NCBI GenBank assembly: GCA_964291275.2
Contig: OZ219799.1
Location: 2,108,001 to 2,172,000, forward strand
Source of the DNA: Bin80 sp964291275
GTDB lineage: Bacteria; Bacteroidota; Rhodothermia; Rhodothermales; Bin80
DNA length: 64,000 nucleotides
Reading direction: 5' to 3'
The translations under genes and the position numbers were made by a program. Shown in pieces: positions 53,567-62,806 of the stretch. The notes under the pieces were generated by a model that saw only the letters and a list, made by a program, of their open reading frames with translations, made no database searches and was not told the DNA's origin. Numbering within the stretch: position 1 is the first letter of the stretch; each line of letters starts with the position of its first letter.

Positions 53567-55030
53567 TCATCGGTTCCTATACTCCTTGTAAGCGTTTAAT
53601 GCCCGCTGCCTCCCAGTGCTCAGGTCAATGATCGGGCGAGGATACGCTTGATCCGGGGTCAGGGCCCACGACTTGGGTACAGCTTCAAAATAATTCAATG
53701 CATTCGGATGAGGCGGCCTGCGACCCTCGGCAAGAAAACTATTCCTGTACCGCCCATCAGGATCAAACTTCTTGGCCTGGAGCTCAGGATTGAAGATCCT
53801 GAAGTAAGGAGCAGCATCAGGGCCCGACCCGGCAACCCACTGCCATCCCATAGCATTGGACGCGATATCCCAGTCAATCAAACACTCGCGGAACCATGCC
53901 TCTCCAACCCACCACCCGGTCATCAGATGCTTAGTTAAAAAGCTAGCCACTAACATACGGGCCCGATTATGCATGGTGCCTGTCGTATACATTTCACGCA
54001 TACCAGCATCCACGACCTCAATGCCTGTCATTCCACGCCGCCAGGCTTCTGCATCCTTGTTATCATTCCGCCACGGAAAATTATCCCACTCTGAACGCCA
54101 GCTCTCTTTGATAATGTGCGGGGTATGATAAAGGAGGTGATATGCGAATTCTCTCCATGCTATCTCTCGCAGAAAATACTCAACCTCTACAGTATTCCTC
54201 TTGCCCTCTACAGCATTTATCACCGCGTACCAGAGTCTGCGTGGTGATATTTCTCCATAGGTCAGATTTTCTGACAGCTTTGATGTCGAATCCAGAGACA
54301 GATAATCCCTCTCGGATTTGTAGCGCCCTATCGAGTGTGCTATAAACCGGTCAAGTCGCTCGCAGGCAGCATCCTCCCCCACTTTTGCGTAGCGGGAAAC
54401 AATGGCCGCTCCCCGATCCATTTCAGCATCAAGGTGCCAATCAGAAAGCTTATCGCTCGCGGGCCAATTCTCAGGCGGAGAAAGATCACCCGGAGCACCT
54501 AATGGCTGCCCGACATCCCTATGCTGCACCGCTTTCCAAAAAGGCGTATAAACCCTATAGAACTGTCCCTGCTGCGTCTCGACAGTCCATGGCTCAAATA
54601 ACAGACTTGAGTTGACCTCCAGAACCGTCACGCCCTGTGCATTCAATCCTGCTCTGATTTTCTCATCCCTGTCGACCGACACAGAATCGTAGAGCCTTGA
54701 CCATACAACACGTCGCGCTCCGGTTTCCGTAGTCAAAGACTGTAAGACCTTCAACGGATCTCCGCGCCGAAAAAGCAACCGGCTCTTACGCCTTTTGAGA
54801 CTGGTCGCCAGTGACCGCAAACTTTCTCCCAGTCTCCATTTAGGCGCTGCACCGTATGTCTCTTCAATGAGTGAATCAAGAATAAAGACCGGCCAGACAG
54901 GGCCATCGTCTTCGAGTGCTGCCTCCCATGCAGGCTGGTCCCTCAGGCGGAGATCCCGACGCAGCCATAAAATGGTTCCTCCTCGAGAGTATGCTACACA
55001 CCCCATGCCATGCATTTTCAAGCGTCTCAA
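53567..55030 (-). CDS. phrB: Deoxyribodipyrimidine photolyase
   Basis: 487 aa (479 if ATG 55006 is used). Repairs UV cyclobutane dimers with light energy from FAD. The N-terminal antenna domain is TILWLRRDLRLRDQPAWEAA. The FAD domain contains EYFLREIAWREFAYHLLYHT, GMTGIEVVDAGMREMYTTG and NRARMLVASFLTKHL, ending with DWDIASNAMGWQWVAGSGPD. The last ~100 bp are present three times because of the neighbouring tandem duplication. This is the only full-length copy. Confidence 0.94.
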   Translation of the reverse strand: MRRLKMHGMGCVAYSRGGTILWLRRDLRLRDQPAWEAALEDDGPVWPVFILDSLIEETYGAAPKWRLGESLRSLATSLKRRKSRLLFRRGDPLKVLQSLTTETGARRVVWSRLYDSVSVDRDEKIRAGLNAQGVTVLEVNSSLLFEPWTVETQQGQFYRVYTPFWKAVQHRDVGQPLGAPGDLSPPENWPASDKLSDWHLDAEMDRGAAIVSRYAKVGEDAACERLDRFIAHSIGRYKSERDYLSLDSTSKLSENLTYGEISPRRLWYAVINAVEGKRNTVEVEYFLREIAWREFAYHLLYHTPHIIKESWRSEWDNFPWRNDNKDAEAWRRGMTGIEVVDAGMREMYTTGTMHNRARMLVASFLTKHLMTGWWVGEAWFRECLIDWDIASNAMGWQWVAGSGPDAAPYFRIFNPELQAKKFDPDGRYRNSFLAEGRRPPHPNALNYFEAVPKSWALTPDQAYPRPIIDLSTGRQRALNAYKEYRNR

Positions 55031-55184
55031 TCCCCCAGTTCATCAAATAATATCTGCCTCCAGGGTTCACAACCGGAAAGTCAAGCCTAAAACATCAAAT
55101 AGCTCCCAAACAATAATATGGAGATTATAATGTGTAACCCCAACAAATATTGCACTCAATCTGACAAAGAGCACCGATATGATG

Positions 55185-55640
55185 CTACTCAACCGTTATG
55201 GTAACAGGCTCTGACACTACAGGAGGATCGTGTGGTATGTGGGCAAAATCCCCCAAAACCAACTGAAGTGTGTACGTCCCCGAGCTCAGATCCAATGTGG
55301 TTTCTGTCTGACCAAGACCAAAGTGGATGTGTGCAGAGTCCGCAGGGACAGGCATATCCATAGGTGGTAGTTCTTCGACATTAATCAAAAGGTGATGATG
55401 CCCCGAATTGTCAAAATTCACGCCTGCCGGTGCAACACCCATCCCAGATAGTCCGAACCTGACAGTAACAGCTCCACTCTGTACGATAGATCCGTCCTCC
55501 GGTGAGATGATATATGCTGCAGCACCCTCCGCAGATGTAGACGGCGTGTACTCCTCTGCCTGCGTAGATTCTACAGGAGGTTCAACCTCTGCCTGACAGG
55601 CGGCAAATATCAGTAACGCTATAATCCAATTCCACTTCAT
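55185..55640 (-). CDS. DUF4399-like lipoprotein
   Basis: 151 aa. Lipoprotein signal IIALLIFAAC (Cys15), a low-complexity linker, then the DUF4399-type domain: ISPEDGSIVQSGAVTVRFGL, HHHLLINVEELPPMD, HIHFGLGQTETTLDL and LQLVLGDFAHIPHDPP. The His-rich segments suggest metal binding. Start ATG 55640 is preferred over 55712 because it gives the lipobox at the right distance. Confidence 0.8.
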   Translation of the reverse strand: MKWNWIIALLIFAACQAEVEPPVESTQAEEYTPSTSAEGAAAYIISPEDGSIVQSGAVTVRFGLSGMGVAPAGVNFDNSGHHHLLINVEELPPMDMPVPADSAHIHFGLGQTETTLDLSSGTYTLQLVLGDFAHIPHDPPVVSEPVTITVE

Positions 55641-55801
55641 CGAGACACGTATTTGTAATGGTTGCTCATTAAGATACGCTAGTAAACTCAACCTCATTAA
55701 CTGAACTGGCAACCGCGCATAAATATCAGCGTTGCACAGCTGCCTAGAATTCTGTACGACTGGTTACTCTCCTAACTTTCTGCCCCGAAGAAACCCGATC
55801 C

Positions 55802-56248
55802 TTGGGGTGCTGGATCGGCACACAGCTGCCTGATAATGCTGTTGTTGGCCTAGATGGCCCCGTGGGGTCAGGCAAGACCTGTTTCGTGCAGGGCCTTGCA
55901 CGCGGACTTGGTGTCCCCGTGAACACCCACGTAACCAGTCCCGCCTATAATTTGATTAGAGAGTATACGATCGGCCAGCAAAGACTCACACATATTGATT
56001 TTTACAGACTTGTAAGCCTTACAAGAGATGACTTCATGCTGTTCGAGGAGGCGTTTTTAGGACCGAGAAATGTCGTGGTCGCCGAATGGGCGTCTGAGTT
56101 TATAGAAGACTTCACATCGGAGTTCCTGCACGTTTTGATCTCAAAGGAGACTGGGGACAATGTGCGACGTATTGAGGTGTCCTCATCATCTCCCACCTAC
56201 GCACAGCTGCTCAATAAACTGTCTGATTATGCGAACGCTGATACTTGA
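55802..56248 (+). CDS. tsaE: tRNA t6A biosynthesis ATPase TsaE
   Basis: P-loop ATPase that works with TsaB and TsaD to make threonylcarbamoyl-adenosine in tRNA. Walker A is LDGPVGSGKTCFVQGLARGL; THIDFYRL and VVAEWASEF are family motifs. The first standard start is TTG 55802, but the frame is open from 55748 and reads LVTLLTFCPEETRSLG, which matches the usual TsaE N-terminus. A non-standard start (CTG at 55760) is therefore likely. It overlaps tsaB by 20 bp. Confidence 0.9.
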   Translation: MGCWIGTQLPDNAVVGLDGPVGSGKTCFVQGLARGLGVPVNTHVTSPAYNLIREYTIGQQRLTHIDFYRLVSLTRDDFMLFEEAFLGPRNVVVAEWASEFIEDFTSEFLHVLISKETGDNVRRIEVSSSSPTYAQLLNKLSDYANADT

Positions 56249-56876
56249 TACATCAGGCCCGTTCACGACGGTTCTTGTCGCCACTGAAGCCAGCTTAAGC
56301 GCCGCCTCCGTTCTCCAAGGACGCCCCGCTGAACATTTGCATGAGCAAATACAGACCTCACTTTCCTGCCTGCATATTGAACCCCCAGACCTGGATCACA
56401 TAGCAGTAGTAGTAGGACCGGGTTCGTGGACTGGTCTCAACATTGGGGTGACTGCTGCCAAAACACTGGCACAGGTATTGGAAATACCCCTCTCACCGAT
56501 ACGTACACTTGATGCATTGGTGGCCGGTCACTCAAAGCCTGCCTGGGCACTCATGAACGCGGGGCGGGGTCAATGCTATTATGTACGCTACCCACATTCG
56601 ACGCATGACGAACAACAGGCAATGGCAGTAGCTCCACTAGATACAGTTTACGACCAAATTCAGACAGACTCCGACGCGGTCACCATCCTTGAGTATGGCA
56701 ATACCTTCGAGAACCAGTTGTGTGCCGATAGCAGGTATCAGTCCGTACGACGCCTACTGCCTGAATCATTGATAACCACTATGAAGAAATCACGCCTAAT
56801 GGAGGGAGACGCCATCAAAGCACTCAAACCGGCATACCTCCAGCCCACCCTGGCAGAGCGTGATGCGACCAGTTAA
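56229..56876 (+). CDS. tsaB: t6A biosynthesis protein TsaB
   Basis: 215 aa; start ATG 56229 (MRTLILDTSGPF). ASKHA-like partner of TsaD: VVVGPGSWTGLNIGVTAAKT is the conserved segment, and the later GRGQCYYVRY fits the family. It sits between tsaE and tsaD, so the whole t6A enzyme set lies in one transcriptional unit. Confidence 0.92.
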   Translation: MRTLILDTSGPFTTVLVATEASLSAASVLQGRPAEHLHEQIQTSLSCLHIEPPDLDHIAVVVGPGSWTGLNIGVTAAKTLAQVLEIPLSPIRTLDALVAGHSKPAWALMNAGRGQCYYVRYPHSTHDEQQAMAVAPLDTVYDQIQTDSDAVTILEYGNTFENQLCADSRYQSVRRLLPESLITTMKKSRLMEGDAIKALKPAYLQPTLAERDATS

Positions 56877-56885
56877 TGTTCTTCA

Positions 56886-57920
56886 ATGCTGATCCTTGGT
56901 ATAGATACTTCCTGTGATGATACTGGCGCGGCTGTGGTGCGCAATGGAGAAGAGGTGTTGTCAAACGTTATTGCGTCACAATACAAAGCTCATGACCGGT
57001 TTGGAGGCATTGTACCTGTAATTGCAGCACGAGAACACACTGCCAAGATCAATTTTATCCTTGAGTCCGCATTGGAAGAAGCTGGAGTATCATTTGCGGA
57101 CCTTGATGCAGTGGCTGTTTCACACCATCAGGGCCTTCTCCTTGCACTTGTCGTTGGTGTTTCAGCTGCAAAATCGATTGCACTGGCCTGCAATATTCCC
57201 TTGATAGGCATCCATCACTTGGAGGGACATATCTATTCCAACCTGATGGGACGCTCCGAAGCGCTTCGGTTTCCGTTTCTCTGTCTCACAGTCGCTGGAG
57301 GTCACACACTCCTACTGAAGGTAGTATCTCACGGCACTTATGAACTACTCGGCCATACGCGTGATGATGCTGCCGGTGAGGTATTCGACAAAGTAGCAAG
57401 ACATCTCGGGTTAGGATATCCGGGTGGCGCGGCCATTGAAAAGCTGGCCGAAAAAGGCAACTCCAAAGCTTACGACTTCCCCCGCCCCCTGATCAACAGG
57501 CCCGATGGTGAATTTAGCTTTAGTGGACTCAAAACAGCAGTAATTGCAGCGATTGACCGAGATCCCAACCTGGACAAGGCCGACCTTTGCGCCAGCTTCC
57601 AACAGGCCGTCGTGGACCTACTCATCTCCAAAACCATACGCATGGCTGACGAACATCAGTTGACGCAGATTACATTGGCGGGAGGCGTAGCCCTTAATTT
57701 ACCACTGCGAACGGCGCTTAAACACGCTGCAGATGATTACGGGTATCAAATCTTTACGCCGCGATGTGATCTGTGTATGGATAATGGGGCCATGGTAGCT
57801 GGCGCAGCCTATTTTCTTTATCAGGAGCGCGGTCCCGATCCAATCGGTATTGATACACGCGCCAACGCTCCGCTTGGATCAATGGGAGTTCGCTATCGCC
57901 ACGATAGTAAGTACAAGTAA
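56886..57920 (+). CDS. tsaD: tRNA N6-adenosine threonylcarbamoyltransferase
   Basis: 344-aa Kae1/TsaD enzyme that transfers threonylcarbamoyl to A37 of ANN-reading tRNAs. LGIDTSCDDTGAAVV is the opening, HHLEGHIYSN the metal-binding motif, and GGAAIEKLAEKG plus LTVAGGHTLLL and LAGGVALNLPLRTAL follow. It starts 10 bp after tsaB. The 3' end is 5 bp from the convergent xylB. Confidence 0.97.
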   Translation: MLILGIDTSCDDTGAAVVRNGEEVLSNVIASQYKAHDRFGGIVPVIAAREHTAKINFILESALEEAGVSFADLDAVAVSHHQGLLLALVVGVSAAKSIALACNIPLIGIHHLEGHIYSNLMGRSEALRFPFLCLTVAGGHTLLLKVVSHGTYELLGHTRDDAAGEVFDKVARHLGLGYPGGAAIEKLAEKGNSKAYDFPRPLINRPDGEFSFSGLKTAVIAAIDRDPNLDKADLCASFQQAVVDLLISKTIRMADEHQLTQITLAGGVALNLPLRTALKHAADDYGYQIFTPRCDLCMDNGAMVAGAAYFLYQERGPDPIGIDTRANAPLGSMGVRYRHDSKYK

Positions 57921-57924
57921 TAAC

Positions 57925-59415
57925 TTACTCGCGGTAAAAGTCCTTCAACCGTGGGTACAGGCCCTTAAATCGCTCATGTAAAGCCGCATACCTTGATTCG
58001 AACTCTCCCGGTACGGACAGCTCACGCGTACATACCGTTGCGTCGCACGCTTCCTGCACAGAAGACCAAATACCAATCCCGGTTCCCGCCAGTAGCGCAG
58101 CTCCCATCGCTGCCCCTTCCGTTACTTCAACCACGTTCAGGGGGTGCCCCATGATATCTGCCAGTATTTGCCGCCATAATGCGCTCTTTGCACCTCCACC
58201 TGAAATTCTGATCCTCTCGGGTGCAGGCAATCCCGAGGCACGGAGGAGAAGAAGATTATCCCTCAAGCCGTAAGCAACGCCTTCCAGAACAGCTCGCGTA
58301 AGGTGGCCCCGACCATGACGGGAGGTAAGCCCGATAAAACTGCCCCGAACTAGCGGATCGGCATGTGGTGTACGCTCACCGCTGAGGTACGGTGAAAAGA
58401 ATAACCCTTCGCTGCCAGGTTCTACATCAGCCGCCTCTGAGAGTAGTTCGTCATAAGAGGTACCATCTGCAAACGCATCACGATACCACTGGAGGCTGCC
58501 TGCTGCACTTAGCATAACTCCCATCATGTGCCAAGTCTCCGGGAGTGCATGCGGAAATGCATGGGCTCGCCCAAGCGAGTCTGTGCGTGGATGATCGCAT
58601 GGTGCGAACACCACGCCTGATGTTCCCAGTGTAACCGCCCAGGTACTGGGATGTACGGCCCCTACCCCGACTGCCTGTGCTGCCTGATCTCCACCCCCTG
58701 CGTAAATAGGTACACCCTCCGGGAGTCCAGTTTCTGATGCACCGGCACGACTCACCGTACCTGTGATTGTGGTGCCTTCATACGTAGGGGGAAGCCACGC
58801 TTCTGGAATCTCCAATTCCTTGAGTAAGTCTGATGCCCAGGTACGTGATGCTAAATCTAGCATCAGCGTTCCGCCTGCACCTGCTTTGTCAGCAGCATAT
58901 TTACCGCTCAACTGCCAGCGAATGTAATCCTTTGGTAATAAAACCTGGGCAATCCTGTCGAAACATTCCGGCTCATAATCACAAACCCACAAGAGCTTGG
59001 GCGCTGTAAACCCGGTGAATGCGTCATTACCTGTAGTAGCAACCAGACGTTCAAGTCCCACACGCGCACGAATAGCTTCGCACTGGGCCTTGGCCCTTCC
59101 ATCATTCCACAACATAGCCGGTCGCAGGACCTGCCCATCCGAATCCAGGATCACCAGGCCATGCATTTGTCCTGTTAACCCAATCGCCTGCACAGCTTGT
59201 GCATCAACCGATGGCAACGCCAAAACGCTTCGAATGCTGTTGCACATTGCACGCCACCAAGCCTCAGGGTCCTGTTCTCTCCAAAGCGGATGAGGGCTTG
59301 ACAGCGTATGAGCAGTTGAAAATTGTCCAAGTACTTTGCCTTCGGCGTCTATACATACGGCTTTGGAAGCCGTCGTAGACACATCAAGTCCGAGGATGCA
59401 TGGGGCGGATGTCAT
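57925..59415 (-). CDS. xylB: Xylulokinase
   Basis: 496-aa FGGY kinase phosphorylating D-xylulose. N-terminal LGLDVSTTASKAVCIDAEG, AIGLTGQMHGLVILD (the QMHG motif), GGGDQAAQAVGVGAV, and C-terminal RISGGGAKSALWRQILADI. Start ATG 59415 is chosen; the upstream extension to 59478 lacks homology and overlaps the operator-like repeats. The promoter region carries four GGTAC-centred half-sites, suggesting sugar-responsive repression. No xylA is adjacent. Confidence 0.93.
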   Translation of the reverse strand: MTSAPCILGLDVSTTASKAVCIDAEGKVLGQFSTAHTLSSPHPLWREQDPEAWWRAMCNSIRSVLALPSVDAQAVQAIGLTGQMHGLVILDSDGQVLRPAMLWNDGRAKAQCEAIRARVGLERLVATTGNDAFTGFTAPKLLWVCDYEPECFDRIAQVLLPKDYIRWQLSGKYAADKAGAGGTLMLDLASRTWASDLLKELEIPEAWLPPTYEGTTITGTVSRAGASETGLPEGVPIYAGGGDQAAQAVGVGAVHPSTWAVTLGTSGVVFAPCDHPRTDSLGRAHAFPHALPETWHMMGVMLSAAGSLQWYRDAFADGTSYDELLSEAADVEPGSEGLFFSPYLSGERTPHADPLVRGSFIGLTSRHGRGHLTRAVLEGVAYGLRDNLLLLRASGLPAPERIRISGGGAKSALWRQILADIMGHPLNVVEVTEGAAMGAALLAGTGIGIWSSVQEACDATVCTRELSVPGEFESRYAALHERFKGLYPRLKDFYRE

Positions 59416-59468
59416 AAGCGTCTGAGTAACGTTAACTATTCGTAATGCGTTAATTTTGGGAATTACAT

Positions 59469-59542
59469 ATTGTACCAAATTCTAGCAATTTTGAAACTTA
59501 TTGGTACAATTTAACAGGGTACAAAAAGCATTTAATTGTACC
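59469..59542 (-). promoter_or_regulatory. Inverted-repeat operator array upstream of xylB
   Basis: ATTGTACC at 59469-59476, its complement GGTACAAT at 59503-59510, GGGTACAA near 59518, and ATTGTACC again at 59535-59542. The first pair lies 54-95 bp upstream of the xylB start. Such repeated, oppositely oriented 8-10 bp boxes are typical of dimeric repressor binding. The regulator is unknown and no regulator gene is adjacent. Confidence 0.6.
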
Positions 59543-59694
59543 GATGAAAGACTGTCTTGGTGTTTCAGAGTTCTACAAGAAGTTTCCCGGTGAAAATACG
59601 TGCCGGAGCTGTATTGCGCACAGCGCTGGGGGAGTGAACCTGTTCGCCCTCGCTGTAGCGGTACCAAGGTTTGGCAAATCAACGGCTTTAGTAT

Positions 59695-61300
59695 GAGCCA
59701 GTTGCAAAACTCTCAAATCGGGGGATTTTTTGGAATTTTGAGGTCACTGTTTCTGGTTGGTGTCTCTGGGTAGAGGAGGCGATTTTGATTGGGATTTGTA
59801 TCCGCCCCGAGCATAGAAACATCCCTCGATAGGGCTAAAAAAGGGACCGGAGTCCCCCGGATTTCGTATCAATTAGTGTCGACAATTTTCCACGAAAACC
59901 GGAGTCTCCCATGTCCCTTAGGAAGAAAATACGAGGTTTTTATATTGCCTGCCAACGGGAATTGTTTCCTTGGGTGGAGGAGGAATTTGGTTCGTTGCCC
60001 AAACGGTACCAGAAGTTGTTGTTGGTATTCGAGATGGTGTGTGTGGAGGATTTTCTGCCCCGCACCTCGTTCCGCACGCCGGGGCGCCCGCTGGCATCTC
60101 GGGTTTCGCTTGCACGGTCGTTTCTGGCCAAGATGGTCTTGAATATTCCGACGACTGCCGGATTGCGAGAGCGCCTACTTTCGGACCCATTGCTTCGGTC
60201 GATGTGTGGTTGGTCGCGGCAGCGGGATGTGCCCAGTGCGTCCACATTTTCCCGTGCGTTCAAGGAGTTTGCGGAGTCCGAGTTACCGACACGGATCCAC
60301 GAAGTCTTGATTCAGGAGAGCTACGCGGATTCGTTGGTGGGCCATATTTCGCGGGATTCGACGGCGATTGAGGCAAGAGAGAAGCCGGTGCCGAAGAAAA
60401 AGGCGCCGGAACCGGTGAAACGCAAGCGTGGGCGTCCACGGAAGGGGGAGGAACGTCCAAAGGTCCCCACGCGTTTGGAGCGCCAGCGTACCATGAACAA
60501 AGCGGAGATGTTGGCGGATTTGCCCAAGGCGTGCACGGTGGGGAGCAAGCGAAATGCGAAAGGACATACGCAATCCTGGACGGGATATAAGCTACATATA
60601 GATGCAGCAGACGGCGGGATTCCGATCAGCTGTATGTTATCTTCCGCGTCCCTGCACGATAGCCAAGCGGCCATTCCATTGGCGACCATGACGGGTGAGC
60701 GGGTGGACAACTGCTATGATCTCATGGATAGTGCGTATGACGCGAAGGAGATTCACGCACACAGTACGGCAGCGGGACATGTGCCGATCATTGACACGAA
60801 TCCGCGTAATCGAAAGGCGGCGCACCGTCGTGAGCAGAAGGCACAGCGCAGTGCCGGGTTTATTCCACCTGAGCGGGCGCGCTACAAGGAACGTTCGACC
60901 GTGGAGCGGGTCTTTGGACGACTCAAAGATGAGTTTGGTGGACGCCATGTACGGGTGCGTGGGCACAGCAAAGTGATGTGTCACCTGATGTTTGGAATTG
61001 TTGTGCTCACGGTGGATCAACTGCTGCGGATGGTCCACTAAACCGGATCGTCGAGTGGTCGCGTACAGAATTGGGGGGGGGTTCTGGAATACAGAAGCCG
61101 TGGGATCGATGCGTAGAGTCCGCACGGATCGTGGACAAAATTCTCCAAGTTAACACCTCGTTGAAGGCCAATCACCCACAGCTTCGAAGAAAGCGGTGAA
61201 CACAGGCCAATCATTCACGTATTCCAAGAAAATCAGACCCATTTATGTCCCGAATTGGCCGGTTCACCAGTTGCAGCAAAATGGGTTTTGCAATTAGCTC
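59695..61300 (+). mobile_element. IS5/IS1182-like insertion sequence
   Basis: About 1.6 kb. Imperfect terminal inverted repeats: GAGCCAGTTGCAAAAC at 59695 and GTTTTGCAATTAGCTC ending at 61300 (14 of 16 positions pair). The target duplication is unclear; only short T/A matches are seen. One intact transposase gene is inside. A decayed relative is at 38930-39215. The outer borders could be off by a few bases. Confidence 0.65.
59911..61041 (+). CDS. IS5/IS1182-like DDE transposase
   Basis: 376 aa. The N-terminal DUF772-like helical domain (LPRTSFRTPGRPLASRVSLA) ends with DVPSASTFSRAFKEFAE. The DDE core has D in GHISRDSTAIEA, D in DLMDSAYDAKEIH and E in STVERVFGRLKDEFGG. A basic linker RKRGRPRKGEERP lies between. 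The frame is intact. Start ATG 59911 (MSLRKKIRGF) follows CCGGAGTCTCCC. Confidence 0.9.
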   Translation: MSLRKKIRGFYIACQRELFPWVEEEFGSLPKRYQKLLLVFEMVCVEDFLPRTSFRTPGRPLASRVSLARSFLAKMVLNIPTTAGLRERLLSDPLLRSMCGWSRQRDVPSASTFSRAFKEFAESELPTRIHEVLIQESYADSLVGHISRDSTAIEAREKPVPKKKAPEPVKRKRGRPRKGEERPKVPTRLERQRTMNKAEMLADLPKACTVGSKRNAKGHTQSWTGYKLHIDAADGGIPISCMLSSASLHDSQAAIPLATMTGERVDNCYDLMDSAYDAKEIHAHSTAAGHVPIIDTNPRNRKAAHRREQKAQRSAGFIPPERARYKERSTVERVFGRLKDEFGGRHVRVRGHSKVMCHLMFGIVVLTVDQLLRMVH

Positions 61301-61436
61301 TACAATTAGGTATATAATCCCTATTATTTGATTCTCTATCCTTAGCTTGGCAGTGCCGCACATTCTGCCCAACCCGATGAAGAACCACTTAGTGAACACG
61401 CCCTCCGCCAATGCAAGGGTTGTACTGTACGGAGCC

Positions 61437-62594
61437 ATGATCCGTGTGGCCATTTATGGGTTATTGATACCCGCTACCACGCTCGCAGCTCAGACAATAG
61501 TCGAGAGTGAAGATCCAGGTCGCCCCGACCTGATCCTATCGGACGAGCCGTTGGTGCGTATCGGTGTCCTTGAAGGTCCGATGGAATACATGTTCGGGGA
61601 GGTAACCGGTGCGATTCGGTTCCAAGATGGGAGCGTGGTTGTGACGGACGAGCAGAGCTACGAAGTTCGGATGTTCGATGCCGATGGTCGGCACGTGTGG
61701 ACGAGCGGACGGCAAGGCGAGGGACCGGGAGAGTATGGGGGACTCCGGTTGCTGCGAGGCTGCCCGGGAGCCGCGGTCACGGTTTTCGACTGGCATCTGG
61801 ACCGAATTACCGAACTCGACGCGGAGGGCAACGTGACCGACACACGGAGGCTCGGCGAGGTCGGAGTGAATCCGTATAGCGAACCCATGTGCGCGCCCGA
61901 TGCCAGCTTAATCTTCACGCCTTGGCCGGAAACGGACTACGCATCCTTGACGATGGGCGAGATCTACCGCTGGAGCATGTCGCTGAACCGAGCGCGGGAT
62001 GACAGCGTGATGGTTTTGCGTTCCGGGATACCCGGTGTGGAGCGTTTCTTTTATGGCGGGGGCTCCGGGCCGAGGGAGTGGGGAAAGGCCATGGTCTTCG
62101 CGGCGACTGGCACCGGCGTGTGGTACGGGTCGGGAGACGACTACGAACTCGAACATGTCGACTGGAGTGGTCGTGTCACGCGCATCGCGCGGTGGGCCGG
62201 GCCGGACCGGGAGGTGACAACCGAGCATCTCGAGCGCTACCTGCGCGCATACCTAGCTCGGTACAACACACCTGCAGAGCGCCAGCGCTTCGAGAGCGAG
62301 CGGTGGCGGGACATTCGGAATGACCTGCCGGAGCGGTTCCCCGCCTTCGAAGCGGACGGGCTCATGGCGCTGCCGGACGGCAGTCTGTGGGTCACCACCT
62401 TCGGCTGGCGGTCGCCGGACCAGGAACTCCATCTGCTGCACCCAAGCGGTAGTTGGGTGGCTTGCCTCGTTATCCCCGCGCGCTCGACGCTGCTGGACGC
62501 TGGGCCTGACTGGGTGCTCCTACGGGAGCGCGGCGAATTCGGTGAGCACAGCGTGGCCGTGTACGAGTTGGTGGAGGCGGGCGATGCAGGTTAG
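61437..62594 (+). CDS. GC-rich 6-bladed beta-propeller exoprotein
   Basis: 385 aa from ATG 61437, with signal peptide MIRVAIYGLLIPATTLAAQ; an ATG at 61347 would add 30 residues. Blades resemble the two other propellers here: VLEGPMEYMFGEVTGAIRFQ, SYEVRMFDADGRHVW, GRQGEGPGEYGGLRLL. Base composition is clearly higher in GC than neighbouring genes, as for 4370-5974, suggesting acquisition. Ligand unknown. It lies about 140 bp after the IS and is followed by the transporter gene. Confidence 0.7.
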   Translation: MIRVAIYGLLIPATTLAAQTIVESEDPGRPDLILSDEPLVRIGVLEGPMEYMFGEVTGAIRFQDGSVVVTDEQSYEVRMFDADGRHVWTSGRQGEGPGEYGGLRLLRGCPGAAVTVFDWHLDRITELDAEGNVTDTRRLGEVGVNPYSEPMCAPDASLIFTPWPETDYASLTMGEIYRWSMSLNRARDDSVMVLRSGIPGVERFFYGGGSGPREWGKAMVFAATGTGVWYGSGDDYELEHVDWSGRVTRIARWAGPDREVTTEHLERYLRAYLARYNTPAERQRFESERWRDIRNDLPERFPAFEADGLMALPDGSLWVTTFGWRSPDQELHLLHPSGSWVACLVIPARSTLLDAGPDWVLLRERGEFGEHSVAVYELVEAGDAG

Positions 62595-62806
62595 CTCGGA
62601 TGGTCGGATCGGGCCTGTTACCAATCGGAAAACCGAATGGGAGATCTCTCCCCTCAATGACCGGGACATCGTACTCATCCGCGCTATGTTTGACGGCATG
62701 GTGATCAAACGCCATATTCAGCCCAATATACGCTCTGTGTTCATCAGTATAAACGGATGAACATTCCTCACAGTTTAAGTATGTAATTCCCTTAATTTGT
62801 TCAATC

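Larger units (their letters stand above)
51491..53669. repeat. Three tandem ~0.7-kb units (DUF4159 3' end, small membrane gene, photolyase 3' end)
   Basis: Units at 51491-52230, 52231-52954 and 52955-53669 repeat the same order: the last part of the DUF4159 gene, a spacer, an 85-89 aa membrane-protein gene and the terminal ~100 bp of the photolyase gene. The joins between units occur at the shared string GCCCACGA (GCCCATGA in unit 2), which also occurs in both parental genes, a sign of microhomology-driven tandem duplication. The units have since diverged by substitutions and small indels. Confidence 0.9.
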
